Source of the DNA: an uncultured Verrucomicrobia subdivision 3 bacterium
Lineage (GTDB): Bacteria > Verrucomicrobiota > Verrucomicrobiia > Limisphaerales > UBA8199
Length of the DNA stretch: 48,733 nt
Assembly (NCBI GenBank): GCA_903912925.1
Contig: CAIWJG010000783.1
Location: 1 to 48,733 of the forward strand
Direction of reading: 5' to 3'
The first letter of the stretch is position 1. The number at the start of each line of letters is the position of its first letter. The notes under the pieces are model-generated. The model searched no databases. It saw only the letters and a list, made by a program, of their open reading frames with translations, and had not been told where the DNA came from. Both the position numbers and the translations under genes were made by a program. Below, piece by piece: positions 1 to 7,794 of the stretch.

Positions 1-285
1 AGCCTCAGCTATGTGAGCCTCACCGCCGATGCGACTAATGAAAACTTCACCGCGAGCCTGGCGGAACCTCTTGTCCTCACCACCACGCGGTCGGCCAACT
101 CGCTGCAATTCCGCTGGCCATCGGCCTTGGGCCTGGAATACCAGCTCCAATCGGCCACCAACCTGCCGGTCACAACCTGGCTGGACGAAGGCGCGCCCTT
201 CCCCGGCACCGGCGGCGTGATGTCCACGAACCTGTCCCTCGGCCCGGAGCCAAAGCGGTTCTTCCGGCTGCAAATTGAGAACTGA
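1..285 (+). CDS. Secreted protein, C-terminal fragment with FFRLQ module (partial)
   Basis: The reading frame is open from the first base, so this is the 3' end of a gene that begins outside the window; the GTG at 13 is not its true start. The last 75 residues carry a beta-rich module with the pattern 'RWPSALGLEYQLQSATNLP...W...FFRLQ', and the protein ends four bases before the next gene. The neighbour at 289 ends in the same kind of module (SWPTATGLFYRLQ...FFRLQISD), so the two are probably a pair of large exported proteins. The module is common at the C-terminus of large secreted proteins in Verrucomicrobia (from memory); its role is not known to me. What the missing part does cannot be said. 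Confidence 0.8.
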   Translation, partial: SLSYVSLTADATNENFTASLAEPLVLTTTRSANSLQFRWPSALGLEYQLQSATNLPVTTWLDEGAPFPGTGGVMSTNLSLGPEPKRFFRLQIEN

Positions 286-288
286 TTT

Positions 289-3200
289 ATGAGAAAACTA
301 AAGGCACTGCTCCCCCTCCTCGCGTTGACGCTGTCCCTGACCGGCGCAAACGCCATCACCTTCACCACCAGCTTCCATATTCCGGCTGGCAATACCACCT
401 GGGACGGCGATGACATTGTCGTGCAGGGTTGCACCCTGACCGTGGATGGCCCGCACAGCTTCCGCAGCCTGACCCTGAACGGCGCCGTCCTCAACCATTC
501 GCCGGCGCCCAATGGCGAAACGAACAACCGCATCCAGATCGCCGTGACGGGTAATGTTCTGGTTGACGCGGTCAGCCGGGTGGAGGTCTCGGGCCGGGGC
601 TATCTCGCCGCCGGCACGCCCGGCGCCGCGCCGCCGACCGCTGACGACGGTGGTGGCGGGGGGCACGGTGGGGATGGGGGTTACGCCTATTGGGGGCTTT
701 CCGAACCCGGCGGCGTGGGCGGCTTTGGGTCGGTGACCGAGCCCATCAGCTTTGGTGGCAGCGCAGCGGGCACGGCAGATCAAGGTTATGTTCGGTGTCC
801 CGGCGGCGGAGCGGTCCAGTTCGCGGTCGGGGGCACTTTGACCCTTAACGGCCAGGTGCTGGCCAATGGAGCTTCGTCCTGGCTCAACGATCAGGGCGGC
901 GGTGCCGGAGGCAGTGTCTGGATCACGGCCGGAACCCTGGCCGGCAATGGCCCGATTTCGGCGAACGGTGGCAATGGCGAATCCTCGCACGGCGGCGGTG
1001 GCGGCGGCGGGCGCATCGCGCTGTATTACGGTACAAGTGCTTTCTCCGGCTCCCTCGCGGCCCGGGGCGGTTCCGGCACCCAATGGGGCGGCGCCGGCAC
1101 GATCTACCTCAAGGCAACGGGCGAACCGGCCGGCACCGTGAGGCTGGACAACGGCGGCGTATGGGGCGCGCTGACTTCATTTACGCTGCCGGTCACGGCG
1201 GGCCTGAGTATTTCCAACATGGCGCAAGTCTTCGCCACCGCGCCGCTCTCGCTCACGTCCTTGCACGTGGGCGCGAATGGCACGCTCTTCCATTTCCCGA
1301 CCCAATCGCTCAGTCTCACCATTTCAGGCAAAGCGCAAATTGACCTTGGCGCTACAGTCAATGGCAACGGTTGCGGTTATCCGGTCGGCACCAATGCCGG
1401 CCCCGGCGCTGCGCCCTTTGGGCCGGACGACGGTGGCGGCGGCGGTTACGCTGGCGATGGGGGCTATGCCTGGCTGGGCTCGGCCGAACCCGGCGGCGCA
1501 GGCGGCTACGGCTCGATCCTCACGCCCACCGACTTCGGCAGCGCCGGGGCCGGCAGCACCAATAACGGGCTAAACCGTACTGCCGGGGGCGGCGCCATCC
1601 GCATGATCGTGGCCGGCACCCTCCTGGTGAACGGCCAACTCTCCGCCAACGGGCAGGCCGCCTACCAGAATGACCAAGGCGGCGGCGCCGGGGGCAGCCT
1701 TTGGCTGAACGTGGGGGAACTCGCTGGCACCGGCACGATTTCCGCCAATGGGGGAAACGGCGAATCTAGCCACGGCGGCGGCGGCGGCGGGGGCAGGGTC
1801 GCGATCTATTTCGCCTCCAACAACTTCGGCGGCGCCCTTACGGCCTACGGCAACTCGGGTACGCAGTGGGGTGGCGCCGGAACCCTTTACCTCAAGGCCG
1901 CCAGCCAGCCTGCCGGCAACTTGATTGTCCGCAACAATACCCCGGGTGGCGCACTCACGCCACTCACGTCCCCCGAGGCTTTTCATGTGCTCCTGGATAG
2001 CGGCGCGCAGGCATGGGCGCCGGCCTCATTCAGCGTGGCGAGCCTCAGCGTCAACGAGGGAGGTCATCTTTATGCTCCGCCTGATTCGGGCACCTTGACC
2101 GTCGCAGTCCAGAACGATCTCCTCATTGCGGCTGGCGGCGAGATCACCGCGAGCGGCCGGGGCTATCCGGTGGGCGCTAATCGCGGCCCCAGCCCTGGCT
2201 CCGACGGCGGGTCTTGCGCGGGCGGCGGGGCGTATGGCGGGGGCGGGGGTGTGGGCTACTGCGGCGCAGCCGGCGGAACGGGTGGCTACGGCTCCCTGTT
2301 GCAGCCAACGGACTACGGCAGCGCGGGCGGAACCAGCAGCAGCGGCGCGGGCGGCGCGGGCGGCGGCGCGGTCAGGCTGACGGTCGGGGGCACGCTCACC
2401 GTGAACGGCACGCTTACCGCCGATGGCAGCGGGGGGGGTAACAACAACACCGGCGGCGGCGCGGGCGGCAGCCTCTGGCTCAACGCCGGCACTCTGGCCG
2501 GCACCAATATCATCTCCGCCAACGGCGGCAGGGGCGAAGCCGGCACCGACGGTGGCGGCGGCGGCGGCGGACGCATCGCCATTTACTACACGCAGGACAA
2601 CTTCACCGGCGCGCTCACCGCGTTCGGCGGCGTGGGGGCGCAATGGGGCGGTGCCGGCACGATCTACCGCAAGGCGGCCAGCCAGGCGGTCGGCGACCTG
2701 ATGGTCCGCAATAACGGCGTGGACGGCGCGCTCACACCGCTGACGTCGCCCGAGATGTTCCGGGCGCTACTGGCCAGTGGCGCGCGGGTGTGGGCGCCGG
2801 CCTCATTCAGCGTGGCGAGCCTGAACGTGAACGAGGGGGGACATCTTTATGCTCCGCCTGGTTCGGGCACCTTGACCGCCGCGGTCCAGAACGACCTCCT
2901 CATTGCGGCTGGCGGCGAGATCACCGCGAGCGGCCGGGGCTATCCGGTGGGCGCTGATCGCGGGCCCAGCCCTGGCTCCGACGGCGGGTCTTGCGCGGGC
3001 GGCGGGGCGTATGGCGGGGGCGGGGGGGTGGGCTACTGCGGCGCAGCCGGCGGAACGGGTGGCTACGGCTCCCTGTTGCAGCCAATGGACTACGGCAGCG
3101 CGGGCGGCACCAGCAGCAGCGGACCGGGCGGCGCGGGCGGAGGCGCGGTCAGGCTGACGGTCGGGGGCACGCTGACCGTGAACGGCACGCTTACCGCCGA

Positions 3201-4767
3201 TGGCAGCGGGGGGGTTAACAACAACACCGGCGGCGGCGCGGGCGGCAGCCTCTGGCTCAACGTCGGCACTCTGGCCGGCACCAATGTCCTCTCCGCCAAC
3301 GGCGGCAGGGGCGAAGCCGGCACCGACGGCGGCGGCGGCGGCGGCGGACGCATCGCCATTTACTACACGCAGGACAGCTTCACCGGCGGGCTTACCGCGT
3401 TCGGCGGCGCGGGCGCACAGTGGGGCGGTGCCGGTACGGTCTGCCGCAAGCCGAACGCCCAGGCTTATGGCCTCCTGCGGTGCGACAACCTGGGCCAAGC
3501 CGGGGCCCTGACGCCCCTGCTTCTGCCGCAAGTTCTCGGCTTCGTCATTGCGGGCAACGCCATCGTGTATCCGCAGCTTGGCCAGCCTCTTACCTTCAGC
3601 AGCCTCGATGTGGGCAGCGCCGGGCAACTCACGCACCTCAACGGGCAAAAACTCACGGTGAACGTGCTGCAAGATGCGGTGGTGCAGACCAACGGCCTCA
3701 TCGTCGCCAATAGCGTGGGCTATCCCGTCGGCAGCGATCCGGGCCCCGGCGCGGGAACCTTTGGCGGTGATACCGGCAGTGGCGCCGGCTACGGCGGCCA
3801 GGGCGGCCACGGTTGGGAAGGCCAGCCCGGCGGCAGCCCCTACGGCAGCGCGACCGCCCCAGCGGATTGGGGCAGCGCCGGTGGTTCGGGCGAGAGCGGC
3901 CGCCGCACCGCGGGCGGCGGGGCCATCCACCTTAATGTGGCTGGAACGCTGACGCTGGATGGCCTCATCAGCGTCAACGGCCAGGGGGCTTTCGACAATG
4001 ACCAGGGCGGCGCTTCCGGCGGCAGCGTCTGGTTGAACGCCGGCACTCTGGCGGGCGTCGGTTTCATCACCGCCAACGGCGGCAATGGCGAATCCACGGA
4101 CGGAGGTGGTGGCGGCGGCGGACGCGTGGCCATCTACCACCAAAGCCTGAGCTTCAATCCGGCGCGGGTCACGGCCAACGGCGCCTCCGGACACGAGTGG
4201 GGAGCCAACGGCACGGTGTTCTTCGGCAACTACCTCACCAATCTGCCGCCCGCGGTGCTGGCCATGTCGCCCGCCGCTACGGTTGCCACTTGGGTGGAGG
4301 CCGTGGAGTTGACCTTCAATGTGGCCGTGGACGCCGCCACGTTCACCCCGGCGGATGTGGTACTGACCACGCCATCCGGCGTGGTGCCGACGGCGCAAAT
4401 CACCGTCACCGAACTAACGTCGCAGTCCTTCCGCGTCAGCTTCCCGGCGCAAGCAAATGACGGGCTGTACACGGTGCGAGTCGGCCCCGCCATCGCGAAT
4501 CCTTTTGGCACACCAATGACGAACGCCTATACGGGCAACTTTACCATCAACTTCCCACGCACGCTCAGCTACACGAAGGGCCCCGGAGGGCTCACCGTGA
4601 GCTGGCCGACCGCCACCGGCCTGTTCTACCGCCTGCAAAGCTCGCCCAACCTCTCGCTGTGGGCGGAGGCCAGTGGCTGGGTCGCGGGCACCGGCACACC
4701 CCTGCAGATGACGTTCGCAACCACGAACGCACCCGCCGGCTTCTTCCGGCTGCAAATTAGCGACTGA
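289..4767 (+). CDS. Giant glycine-rich repeat secreted protein (1492 aa)
   Basis: The N-terminus is a signal peptide (MRKLKALLPLLALTLSLTGANA), so the protein is exported. The body consists of five units of about 260 residues, beginning near residues 102, 360, 622, 881 and 1141. Each unit has a G-Y-P-V-G start, a 'GGGGGxGGxGG' stretch, a 'GGTLTVNG' beta segment and a 'GGNGES...GGGGGGGR' stretch ending in 'IAIYY'. Units three and four are almost identical in DNA. Residues about 1318-1420 resemble a bacterial Ig-like domain (SbsA-type, 'PAVLAMSPAATVAT'). The last 68 residues are an FFRLQ-ending module also present in the upstream gene. The pattern suggests a long surface or extracellular structural protein or adhesin. 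No catalytic motif was seen and the function is not known. ATG 289 is the only start that gives the signal peptide. Confidence 0.9.
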   Translation: MRKLKALLPLLALTLSLTGANAITFTTSFHIPAGNTTWDGDDIVVQGCTLTVDGPHSFRSLTLNGAVLNHSPAPNGETNNRIQIAVTGNVLVDAVSRVEVSGRGYLAAGTPGAAPPTADDGGGGGHGGDGGYAYWGLSEPGGVGGFGSVTEPISFGGSAAGTADQGYVRCPGGGAVQFAVGGTLTLNGQVLANGASSWLNDQGGGAGGSVWITAGTLAGNGPISANGGNGESSHGGGGGGGRIALYYGTSAFSGSLAARGGSGTQWGGAGTIYLKATGEPAGTVRLDNGGVWGALTSFTLPVTAGLSISNMAQVFATAPLSLTSLHVGANGTLFHFPTQSLSLTISGKAQIDLGATVNGNGCGYPVGTNAGPGAAPFGPDDGGGGGYAGDGGYAWLGSAEPGGAGGYGSILTPTDFGSAGAGSTNNGLNRTAGGGAIRMIVAGTLLVNGQLSANGQAAYQNDQGGGAGGSLWLNVGELAGTGTISANGGNGESSHGGGGGGGRVAIYFASNNFGGALTAYGNSGTQWGGAGTLYLKAASQPAGNLIVRNNTPGGALTPLTSPEAFHVLLDSGAQAWAPASFSVASLSVNEGGHLYAPPDSGTLTVAVQNDLLIAAGGEITASGRGYPVGANRGPSPGSDGGSCAGGGAYGGGGGVGYCGAAGGTGGYGSLLQPTDYGSAGGTSSSGAGGAGGGAVRLTVGGTLTVNGTLTADGSGGGNNNTGGGAGGSLWLNAGTLAGTNIISANGGRGEAGTDGGGGGGGRIAIYYTQDNFTGALTAFGGVGAQWGGAGTIYRKAASQAVGDLMVRNNGVDGALTPLTSPEMFRALLASGARVWAPASFSVASLNVNEGGHLYAPPGSGTLTAAVQNDLLIAAGGEITASGRGYPVGADRGPSPGSDGGSCAGGGAYGGGGGVGYCGAAGGTGGYGSLLQPMDYGSAGGTSSSGPGGAGGGAVRLTVGGTLTVNGTLTADGSGGVNNNTGGGAGGSLWLNVGTLAGTNVLSANGGRGEAGTDGGGGGGGRIAIYYTQDSFTGGLTAFGGAGAQWGGAGTVCRKPNAQAYGLLRCDNLGQAGALTPLLLPQVLGFVIAGNAIVYPQLGQPLTFSSLDVGSAGQLTHLNGQKLTVNVLQDAVVQTNGLIVANSVGYPVGSDPGPGAGTFGGDTGSGAGYGGQGGHGWEGQPGGSPYGSATAPADWGSAGGSGESGRRTAGGGAIHLNVAGTLTLDGLISVNGQGAFDNDQGGASGGSVWLNAGTLAGVGFITANGGNGESTDGGGGGGGRVAIYHQSLSFNPARVTANGASGHEWGANGTVFFGNYLTNLPPAVLAMSPAATVATWVEAVELTFNVAVDAATFTPADVVLTTPSGVVPTAQITVTELTSQSFRVSFPAQANDGLYTVRVGPAIANPFGTPMTNAYTGNFTINFPRTLSYTKGPGGLTVSWPTATGLFYRLQSSPNLSLWAEASGWVAGTGTPLQMTFATTNAPAGFFRLQISD
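1992..3457 (+). repeat. 777-bp direct repeat inside the Gly-rich gene
   Basis: Bases 1992-2680 and 2769-3457 are near-identical direct repeats, offset by exactly 777 bp (259 codons). Long runs match base for base, for example around 2120-2400 and 2897-3177. The other three units of the same protein are clearly more diverged. This points to a recent in-frame duplication or to gene conversion between neighbouring units. Confidence 0.9.
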
Positions 4768-4856
4768 GCTTGAACCTGGTAGCGGTTCGGGTGTGGGCTT
4801 GCCGCAAGCTCGCCTCGGCCGCCACCGGCCTCGTGCTTGTGGGAGACGGTTGCGGG

Positions 4857-5243
4857 ATGCCGCCGCCATCATTAAACAGGAATTCCGAGCCTGAAACGAA
4901 ACGAGACGAGATTGGATTCGATGCGGAAGGACTGGTGGGAAGCGTTGAAGCCTTCGCCGCGCAGGTGCAAGGCCAACAGAAGCTAACGCTGCGCACCAAC
5001 CAGCTCTCGCTGCCCGCGCCGATCAAGCCCATCGGTCCGGAGGACATCACAGCGCTGCGCCAGAAGCTCAACGTCAGCCAAGCGGTCTTAGCCGGTCTGC
5101 TCAATGTGCCCAAGGTGACGGCCATCAGTTGGGATAGTGCGCAACGTTCTGCATTAAAGCTCACAATTTCCTTGCCTCAGAGGCTGGAAACATACGATTT
5201 GTTATCCGTTCTGGCTTCACCACATGCACACATTACGCTTTAG
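4857..5243 (+). CDS. HTH (XRE/HigA-like) orphan antitoxin-like protein, degraded C-terminus
   Basis: The start at ATG 4857 (MPPPSLNRNSEPETKRDEIG) gives 128 residues; an upstream TTG at 4770 is open but has no antitoxin-like sequence. The C-terminal part holds a helix-turn-helix, 'DITALRQKLNVSQAVLAGLL' at about residues 65-84, followed by 'NVPKVTAISWD'. Antitoxins of this type normally continue with a 'GxRxPSGAALKLL' stretch; here that stretch is shortened to 'SAQRSALKL' and the rest looks random, which suggests a deletion or frameshift. No toxin gene lies next to it. The gene overlaps the start of the cyclase gene by 20 bp. It is probably a decaying antitoxin or a stand-alone regulator; whether it is expressed is unknown. 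Confidence 0.55.
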   Translation: MPPPSLNRNSEPETKRDEIGFDAEGLVGSVEAFAAQVQGQQKLTLRTNQLSLPAPIKPIGPEDITALRQKLNVSQAVLAGLLNVPKVTAISWDSAQRSALKLTISLPQRLETYDLLSVLASPHAHITL

Positions 5244-6873
5244 CCTGGGATCCGCCTTTACTGGCATCGCGGTTCTGAGCTCGATCCTGTTCGGCGTGAT
5301 CACGCATATCAGCGTCCAGTCGTTTGTGCGCCAGGGAGTGCGTGAGCGATTGGCGGACGCGGTCGGGCTGGCCGCCCTCCAGATTGATGGCAACCTGCAC
5401 GCGCAGTTGAGAAACCCCGCCGATGAAGCCACGCCGGCCTTCCAGAACCTCCGCCAACGGCTGAAAGCGTTCCGCAACGCGGCGCTGGACATCCGTTTCG
5501 CCTACACGTTGCGCGCCACCGAATCGGGCAAGATCGTTTTCGTGCTGGATGCCGAGGAAGATCCCAGCCTGGTCAGCCACCTGGGTGAGGTGTATGACAC
5601 CGTAACGCCCATGATGCGCCAGGCGTTTCTCCGCCCCTACGGCGTCCGGGTCGAGCAGCAGTTTCACACCGATCAATGGGGAACCTTCCTGTCCGGATAT
5701 GCCCCGATCTTCAAGGAGAACGGGGAGCTCGAAGCCCTGCTAGGCATGGATATCACGGCCCAGAAGATCATCGAATATCAGCGGCATTACTTTCGCCTAA
5801 CCCTCCTGATTAGCCTGGGCGTCTGCGCGCTGGCGGTGACGTTGGGGGTGACCTTCTCCCGCAGGCTAAGCCAACCGCTCATGGCGCTCGAAGCCGACAT
5901 GTCCCAAATCCAAGTCTTTGATTTGGATGGCCGCTCCGAGATCCGTTCCCGCATCCTCGAAGTGGTTCGCATGAAGACCGCTTTGGAGAACATGAAGAGC
6001 GGGCTGCGGTCGTTCCGGAAGTATGTTCCGGCCGATCTGGTCGCGGAACTCATCAAGCTGCGCAAGGAGGCGGTGCTGGGGGTTCAAAAGCGGGAGCTGA
6101 CCCTCTTCTTCTCCGACATCGCGAATTTTACTTCCATTGCTGAACGCATTTCGCCTGAGCAGCTCGCGGACAATCTGGGCGTCTATTTCGAGGCGATAAC
6201 GACCATCCTGCTCCAGAATCAGGGCACCGTGGACAAATTTATTGGCGATGCTGTCATGGCCTTCTGGGGCGCGCCGCATCCGGTCGCGAACCACGCCGCG
6301 CTGGCTTGCCGCGCGGCCCTGCAATGCCGGCAACGCGTCAACACCCTCTCCGCAGATTTCGTCCAGGCCAACCTCCCACCGTTCGCCACGCGCATGGGCA
6401 TTCACACCGGCGAGGCGATTGTCGGCAATATCGGGTACAAGGACCGCCTGAGCTACACGGCCATCGGCGATACCGTCAATTTGGCGAGTCGGTTGGAAAG
6501 CCTCAACCGCCACTACGGCACCGATATCCTTATCAGCGAGGCCACCTATAACCTCGTCCGCCATGACTATCTGGCCCGGCCAGTGGACTTCGTGGCGGTC
6601 AGCGGAAGAAGCTCGGGCGTGAAGATCTACCAATTGCTCGCCGCCCGGAGCGAGGCCACCGAGGATGAATTTGCCTATGCCTCGCTCTGCGAGGAGGGGA
6701 TAAAACTCTACTGGCAAAGAGAGTGGGCCAGTGCGCGGGAGCGTTTTCGGGCGGTGCTGACCGCGAGACCGGATGACCGCCCAGCCCAAATAATGGCGGA
6801 GCGGTGTGCCTCCTACGAGAAGCACCCGCCGGCCGATGACTGGCAGGGCATCATTACCATGGCCACCAAGTAA
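5224..6873 (+). CDS. Membrane-bound class III adenylate cyclase (CHASE-like sensor, HAMP, cyclase)
   Basis: This 549-residue protein has an N-terminal membrane helix (about 8-30), an extracytoplasmic sensor region (about 35-185), a second helix (about 190-212), a HAMP-like linker and a class III cyclase domain (about 290-465). The cyclase metal ligands are visible: Asp298 in FFSDIANFTS and Asp342 in VDKFIGDAVMAFWG. Lys338 in that motif is the adenine-selecting residue, and Asn419/Arg423 in GDTVNLASRLE are the transition-state pair, so it should make cAMP and be active as a dimer. The last 80 residues resemble a TPR-like helical tail. The family couples an outside signal to cytoplasmic cAMP. 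The ligand cannot be read from the sequence. The start is ATG 5224, directly before the first helix. Confidence 0.9.
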   Translation: MHTLRFSLGSAFTGIAVLSSILFGVITHISVQSFVRQGVRERLADAVGLAALQIDGNLHAQLRNPADEATPAFQNLRQRLKAFRNAALDIRFAYTLRATESGKIVFVLDAEEDPSLVSHLGEVYDTVTPMMRQAFLRPYGVRVEQQFHTDQWGTFLSGYAPIFKENGELEALLGMDITAQKIIEYQRHYFRLTLLISLGVCALAVTLGVTFSRRLSQPLMALEADMSQIQVFDLDGRSEIRSRILEVVRMKTALENMKSGLRSFRKYVPADLVAELIKLRKEAVLGVQKRELTLFFSDIANFTSIAERISPEQLADNLGVYFEAITTILLQNQGTVDKFIGDAVMAFWGAPHPVANHAALACRAALQCRQRVNTLSADFVQANLPPFATRMGIHTGEAIVGNIGYKDRLSYTAIGDTVNLASRLESLNRHYGTDILISEATYNLVRHDYLARPVDFVAVSGRSSGVKIYQLLAARSEATEDEFAYASLCEEGIKLYWQREWASARERFRAVLTARPDDRPAQIMAERCASYEKHPPADDWQGIITMATK

Positions 6874-6881
6874 CTCGGTCT

Positions 6882-7043
6882 TTAGGACAGGAACAAGTCG
6901 GCAGACACGCTAAAGCGCCGCGACAGGGTCCGCACATGATTGAGCGTGAGCCTGCGTTCGCCGCGCAGAATCATCGCCCCAAGGTTGCGGCTACCGCCCA
7001 AAAGGCGCGAGAGGTCTGCCGCCGCAAGGCCCTGTTTCTTCAT
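6882..7043 (-). pseudogene. HTH antitoxin remnant coupled to the DeoC-like gene
   Basis: On the minus strand an ATG at 7043 opens 53 codons ending in TAA at 6882. The product begins MKKQGLAAADLSRLLG, continues SRNLGAMILRGERRLTL and ends RRFSVSADLFLS. This is the typical C-terminal helix-turn-helix of HigA-like antitoxins ('GLTAADLSRLLG...ILRGERRLT...FGVSADLFL'); the usual N-terminal half is absent. Its ATG overlaps the stop of the upstream DeoC-like gene as ATGA, so it could be translated by coupling. It is either the broken end of an antitoxin gene or a mini-regulator. The similarity is judged from memory of the family. Confidence 0.5.
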
Positions 7044-7699
7044 AGCAAGAGTGAGAGGACGGCCACGCTTTCGACCATGCCGAGACGGGTGGCGCCGGCT
7101 TCAATCAGTGCCAAGGCGCCTTGCAGGTCGCTCAAACCCGCGGCCTTGACACCGAATTTCGCGCCTACCGCCGCCCGCAAGCTCCTGACGTCGTCGATGG
7201 TGGCAGGGGTCCGCAGCCCGGTGCCGGTGCAGACGCAATGCGCGCCCGAATCGAGAACGAGTTGGCAGGCGAGGTCCCTTTGTTCAGGGGTCAACAGGCC
7301 GGTTTCCAGGATGACTTTGACAGGGCGCTCGTCGGCGGCTTCGGCGATGTCGCGCAATTCGCGTAGCACGTAGAGGTGGTCGCCGTCTTTCAGGCGGCCA
7401 ATGTTCAGCACCGTTTCAATCTCCTGCGCGCCGTGGTCAATGGCCACCTCAGTTTCGTAACGCTTGGCGTCGGCGTCTGAGGCCCCGAGCGGGAAACCGA
7501 CCAGGCCGGTGACTCTGACCGCGCTATCCTCCAACAGCGTGCGGGCAAGCTCAACGCGCGAGCCGCTGACGCAGACGCTATGGAAACCGTGAGCGAGCGC
7601 CGCCGCGCAGACCTTTTCAAGGTCTTGCCGCGTCGCTTCGGGCCGGACCAGCGCATGATCCAACCGGCGTATTATCTCCATATCGGAAAGTGTCGGCAT
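7040..7699 (-). CDS. DeoC-like aldolase-fold protein lacking the Schiff-base lysine
   Basis: The protein has 219 residues from ATG 7699 (MPTLSDMEIIRRLDHALVRP). A longer open frame upstream reads through a simple repeat and is unlikely to be translated. It follows the deoxyribose-phosphate aldolase pattern: GLVGFPLGASDADAKRYE (about 65-82), EIETVLNIG, VKVILETGLLTPEQ and FGVKAAG. In the family the reactive lysine lies in 'FVKTSTGF'; here the aligned stretch is CVCTGTGL, with Cys157 in its place. The second lysine (Lys185) is kept. The phosphate-binding end 'RIGTSSG' is changed to RLGMVES. Classical aldolase activity (deoxyribose-5-phosphate to glyceraldehyde-3-phosphate and acetaldehyde) is therefore doubtful. 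It lies 95 bp downstream of the YihY-type gene on the same strand and overlaps an HTH remnant. Confidence 0.8.
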   Translation of the reverse strand: MPTLSDMEIIRRLDHALVRPEATRQDLEKVCAAALAHGFHSVCVSGSRVELARTLLEDSAVRVTGLVGFPLGASDADAKRYETEVAIDHGAQEIETVLNIGRLKDGDHLYVLRELRDIAEAADERPVKVILETGLLTPEQRDLACQLVLDSGAHCVCTGTGLRTPATIDDVRSLRAAVGAKFGVKAAGLSDLQGALALIEAGATRLGMVESVAVLSLLL

Positions 7700-7794
7700 A
7701 AACGTGGATTGATGGATTATTGGATTGGTGGATTGGTGGATTGCTGAGACTGGGGCAGTTTGTCCTGCCATGTGTGATCAAATCCAACAATCCA
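7700..7794. repeat. Simple 'GGATTG' repeat with inverted partner
   Basis: The gap between the two minus-strand genes holds four or five copies of a TGGATT-type unit (7706-7742) and, some 40 bp later, a short reverse-complement stretch (CAACAATCCATCACTCC, from about 7786). The RNA could fold into a hairpin. Such ATTGGATT arrays are familiar as dispersed repeats in Verrucomicrobia (from memory). They extend the open frame of the DeoC-like gene upstream without being part of the protein. Confidence 0.65.

Noticed and set aside
2803..4398. 531-codon open frame on the minus strand
   Set aside because: It is the antisense of the Gly-rich repeats. High GC and few stops keep it open, and its translation is Arg/Ala/Gly-rich without any domain.
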